A DNA stretch of 64,000 nt, taken from NCBI RefSeq assembly GCF_003860405.1, contig NZ_CP034170.1:496001-560000 (forward strand), in the 5' to 3' direction. Shown here piece by piece: positions 62,007 to 64,000 of the stretch. The number at the start of each line of letters is the position of its first letter. Within the stretch, counting starts at the first letter, position 1. The notes under the pieces are model-generated. The model did not search any database. It was not told where the DNA came from and saw only the letters and a program-made list of their open reading frames with translations. Both the position numbers and the translations under genes were made by a program. The stretch is from Nakamurella antarctica (GTDB lineage: Bacteria > Actinomycetota > Actinomycetes > Mycobacteriales > Nakamurellaceae).

Positions 62007-63001
62007 TCCGACGACCTTCGCTGGTCCGGAGCGGCAAGCCGCTCGGGGAACTCGTCGCCGCAGCAGCCCGACATCTGTCAATCCCGGCGGCCTACGTCGA
62101 GAAGGACTTCTGGGCGATGGAGGTACTGCGGTCGGTGTCGACTCCCAGAACGGTGACGCTGAACGATAAAGTGACCCCGGTCCAGATCATCTTTAAGGGC
62201 GGAACAAGCCTGAGCCGGGCCTTCAAGATCACCGAACGCTTCTCGGAAGACATCGACATAATCGCGGTGTTCGACCCGTCCGTCGGCGCAGGTACTCGCA
62301 ACACAGCTTTGAAAGGCATCTGCAACGACGCCCAAGCACACCTCGGGCTGCCAGAGAGCAAGAGAATCCTGGTTGAGTCGACGACGGGTTTCAAACGAAA
62401 CGTTCGGTTCAGTTACCCGCGCACGAGTCAAAGTGCTGGGGAAACCGAGTCTGTTCTGCTAGAAATGGGTACCCGGGGTGGTCCTACTCCCTCCGAAATG
62501 CGAATGGTCCAGTCACTTCTTGCCGAGTATGCGATCGGGATTGCCGGTGAATCATCCGATGCCTGGGATGAGTTCGTTCCATTCGAAGTCACTGTCCTGG
62601 CACCCGAGCGAACGCTGCTGGAAAAGATGTCAAGGCTCCATGCCGGTGCGGTCCAGTTCCTCAAAAACGGTGATGACGAAATCCTTCGCGGATCAGGCCG
62701 TCACCTATATGACGTTTGTCTTGTGCTCCAGCACGAACGAACTTTGTCCTCATTGAGAACCTTGGGTGAAGCCGGTGTGAGCGACCTTTGTGCCGATATT
62801 GACAGCCGTAGCGAGAAAGCTGGCTGGCCTTACGAGCCCAGGCCAGCCGCCGGATTCGGCAGTAGTCCACTGCTGATTGACCCCTCGTGTGCGCAGCCGC
62901 TTCGGATTGGCTATGAAACTGCTCGCGCGCTGATCCACGGGCGAAGACCATCCTTCGAAGAATGCTTGGACACCATTAGCAGAAATAGCAGTTTGCTCTA
63001 G
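62003..63001 (+). CDS. AbiEii-family nucleotidyltransferase toxin
   Basis: 332 residues. AAYVEKDFWAMEVLRS, the nucleotidyltransferase motif FKGGTSLSRAFKITERFSED ending SEDIDIIAVF, VLLEMGTRGGPTPSEM, the Lys region LAPERTLLEKMSRLH and RHLYDVCLVLQHER are the four AbiEii/DUF1814 motifs, all present. The enzyme modifies tRNA or another NTP acceptor and causes growth arrest or phage abortive infection. The pair looks intact, so it may stabilise the element and protect against phage. Confidence 0.88.
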   Translation: MIRRPSLVRSGKPLGELVAAAARHLSIPAAYVEKDFWAMEVLRSVSTPRTVTLNDKVTPVQIIFKGGTSLSRAFKITERFSEDIDIIAVFDPSVGAGTRNTALKGICNDAQAHLGLPESKRILVESTTGFKRNVRFSYPRTSQSAGETESVLLEMGTRGGPTPSEMRMVQSLLAEYAIGIAGESSDAWDEFVPFEVTVLAPERTLLEKMSRLHAGAVQFLKNGDDEILRGSGRHLYDVCLVLQHERTLSSLRTLGEAGVSDLCADIDSRSEKAGWPYEPRPAAGFGSSPLLIDPSCAQPLRIGYETARALIHGRRPSFEECLDTISRNSSLL

Positions 63002-63109
63002 TGAAGCTTCTGAGTATGCCGACAAATGAGGCGGCTCTCCTGCTTCAGGTCTCCCAGTGTCAGGGGCAATAGTATTTGCGCGCTGGGACTCGGCCGAATT
63101 TTGGGCGTC

Positions 63110-63132
63110 TTGGGTGACACTTTGGGTGACAC
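63110..63132. repeat. Two TTGGGTGACAC copies after AbiEii
   Basis: TTGGGTGACAC at 63110-63120 and 63122-63132, 12 bp apart, identical to the motif in the AbiE leader at 61301. Confidence 0.55.
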
Positions 63133-63212
63133 CTTTGCGATTCTGGCGGGTTCAGGGCTACTTTAAGCTTATGAAACCGCAGGTCAGTACGGTATGGAAT
63201 GATATAACACCC

Positions 63213-63344
63213 CTACACGCATGCCTGAAAAGTGGAAGGTCGCCGGTTCGATCCCGGCCCTGGCCACACATTCCCCCGATCAGCATCAGCTGAGCGGGGG
63301 TTTTGTGTATTTGAAGCACTCGCAAATCGGCCTCCGAGGCCGTC
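63213..63344 (-). pseudogene. 3' remnant of a second Xre-type gene beside the right att copy
   Basis: Reading leftwards: DGLGGRFASASNTQNPRSAD, ADRGNVWPGPGSNRRPSTF, stop. This parallels the 3' end of the regulator at 47321-47686 (DGLGGRFASSPDTQNPRAAG, AVRGNVWPGPG...). Everything upstream of DGL is lost. So the DNA to the right of this att copy is the left end of a related element. Confidence 0.62.
63223..63279. repeat. Right attachment-site copy (57 bp)
   Basis: Identical to 47340-47396 over 57 bp; upstream of it there is no tRNA 5' half. It is followed by a hairpin CCCCCG...CGGGGGTTTT like the one after tRNA-Phe but different in the loop. Confidence 0.85.
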
Positions 63345-63368
63345 ACACTGCCTGCTCAGCTGGAGAAG

Positions 63369-63566
63369 TTGCTGGACATTATTGAGCCGCGCTCCAATGA
63401 GCTGTGGGAGCTTTCAGCCCTGGGGTATGAGGCTCGGTGGTGGTGTTACATGGGTTCCTCCGCCACTGAGCACGCTTTCGAAATCAGCCGCGCTTTGATG
63501 GGCCAGCTCCTCACTGTTCCGGGAGAACTGATCGCTGATTTCTACGACGACGAGCCAGAAGGCTGA
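63369..63566 (+). CDS. C-terminal part of a DUF4279 protein
   Basis: 65 residues from a TTG: MLDIIEPRSNELWELSALGY, EARWWCYMGSSATEHAFEIS, RALMGQLLTVPGELIADFYD. These match the second half of DUF4279 (immunity-like, found in bacterial and phage accessory regions). The first half is missing, apparently removed where the second element was truncated; probably not functional. Confidence 0.5.
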   Translation: MLDIIEPRSNELWELSALGYEARWWCYMGSSATEHAFEISRALMGQLLTVPGELIADFYDDEPEG

Positions 63567-63843
63567 GCAAGGCCCACTTCTTGTCATCTTCGCCGCACTC
63601 GTTGACGTCACGCTTAACCGGGCGGCAATAGCTGGGAATACTGATCTGGTGGATAACGCAGATTCGACGGATAAGACGCGGAGCGAGACTCTAGCTGACC
63701 GGAGATACCTTCGAAGGGAGGCTAAGCCGCTCCCCAAAGCTGAGGATGGAACCGAGTCACTTCGACACGCCGATCGCGGCTCCACAGCCGTAAAGGAACT
63801 CTTGCCACGCCGGTCTCGTCAATGGCCAGCGCAGACTCTGTAT
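63567..63843. other. 277 bp with no supportable gene
   Basis: A frame at 63649-63876 is polar and Arg/Asp-rich with no family character. Nothing else stands out. Confidence 0.4.
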
Positions 63844-63999
63844 TCAGGCCAAGGAATTTATAAAGATTACAAATGAATCAAAGGGTATTTCGACGCGGAA
63901 TCCTTTCCAGACGTCAGTGGGAAGGTCCGGCAGCGTGGGCGTCAGCACGTCACTGCGCGACAGACGCGCGGCCAGCGTTTCGCTTACGCCACAGCTCGG
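63844..63999 (-). CDS. C-terminal end of a gene entering from the right (weak)
   Basis: The frame is open to the window edge and ends at 63844: ETLAARLSRSDVLTPTLPDL, PTDVWKGFRVEIPFDSFVIF, INSLA. Codons are GC-rich in third position until near the end, which supports coding. No family can be named from 51 residues. Confidence 0.28.
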   Translation of the reverse strand, partial: PSCGVSETLAARLSRSDVLTPTLPDLPTDVWKGFRVEIPFDSFVIFINSLA

Positions 64000-64000
64000 G

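Larger units (their letters stand above)
47340..63279. mobile_element. Integrated element of about 15.9 kb at tRNA-Phe, apparently without its own intact integrase
   Basis: The boundaries are two perfect 57-bp copies at 47340-47396 and 63223-63279, the first within the intact tRNA-Phe gene. Content is accessory: regulator pair, unknown operon, transposase and recombinase remnants, sigma/ABC module, HipA-type and AbiE toxin-antitoxin genes. No complete tyrosine or serine integrase, relaxase or FtsK/TraB-like gene is visible. It therefore looks like a decayed genomic island, or one mobilised in trans between att sites. Confidence 0.78.

Overview
The window is from the chromosome of a high-GC actinobacterium that I cannot name. 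Gene content and order from 1 to about 38200 match the conserved block known from Mycobacterium tuberculosis (Rv3644c to Rv3679) and Streptomyces coelicolor (about SCO3540 to SCO3571): RidA, NUDIX/MBL, crp, nth, NUDIX (CoA-type), marP, an Acs gene, ssd, a Tad-type pilus cluster, an Rv3649-type helicase, hppA, topA and holB. A 6C small RNA lies just upstream of ssd, as in mycobacteria.

Layout. 1-9124 holds housekeeping genes: RNA modification, base-excision repair, the cAMP-type regulator Crp, the periplasmic acid-resistance protease MarP, and a holin-like membrane protein. 9321-11317 is acetyl-CoA synthetase, broken by a one-base frameshift in this sequence. 11590-18740 contains a degenerate Fic-like protein, repeat-rich spacer DNA, the 6C RNA, and ssd plus the Tad/Flp pilus genes (ATPase, two TadB/C-type membrane proteins, pilin-like DUF4244 protein, two TadE-like minor pilins). 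Two leaders in this locus, before ssd and before the pilin gene, share an unusual layout of paired TCCACA boxes, a common block and a hairpin. 18862-23101 carries a 1200-residue DUF11-type wall protein with an LAxTG sorting signal. It sits between an intact TadE-like gene and a decayed copy of that gene, so it looks inserted. 23102-36944 holds the helicase, proton pyrophosphatase, VIT-type transporter, topoisomerase I, a repeat-containing membrane-tailed protein, DNA polymerase III delta prime and a PSP1/RicT protein. 36923-47383 is a mixed region with GT87 mannosyltransferase, ribD, two MarR genes and one TetR gene each near a likely target, an MFS drug exporter and five tRNAs (Thr, Lys, Glu, Asp, Phe).

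From 47340 to 63279 lies an integrated element of about 15.9 kb, bounded by a perfect 57-bp direct repeat that includes the 3' part of tRNA-Phe. I see no intact integrase, only the tail of a serine recombinase and the tail of an IS256-type transposase. The element has a phage-like regulator pair, an overlapping set of unrecognised genes, an ECF sigma factor with a putative membrane partner, an ABC ATPase with two membrane proteins, a P-loop kinase-like gene, a hipA gene stopped by one nonsense codon beside an antitoxin-like gene, and an AbiEi/AbiEii pair. A textbook Crp/GlxR site sits in front of the ABC genes and could tie them to the host regulator encoded at 3794-4483. Beyond the second 57-bp copy lies a remnant of a second, related element, so this tRNA locus has probably collected elements in tandem.

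The best candidates for something undescribed are the sigma/membrane/ABC module with its Crp-type site, and the shared leader architecture of the Tad locus. Three breaks (acs, tadB N-terminus, hipA) could be real decay or sequencing errors; raw reads would decide.
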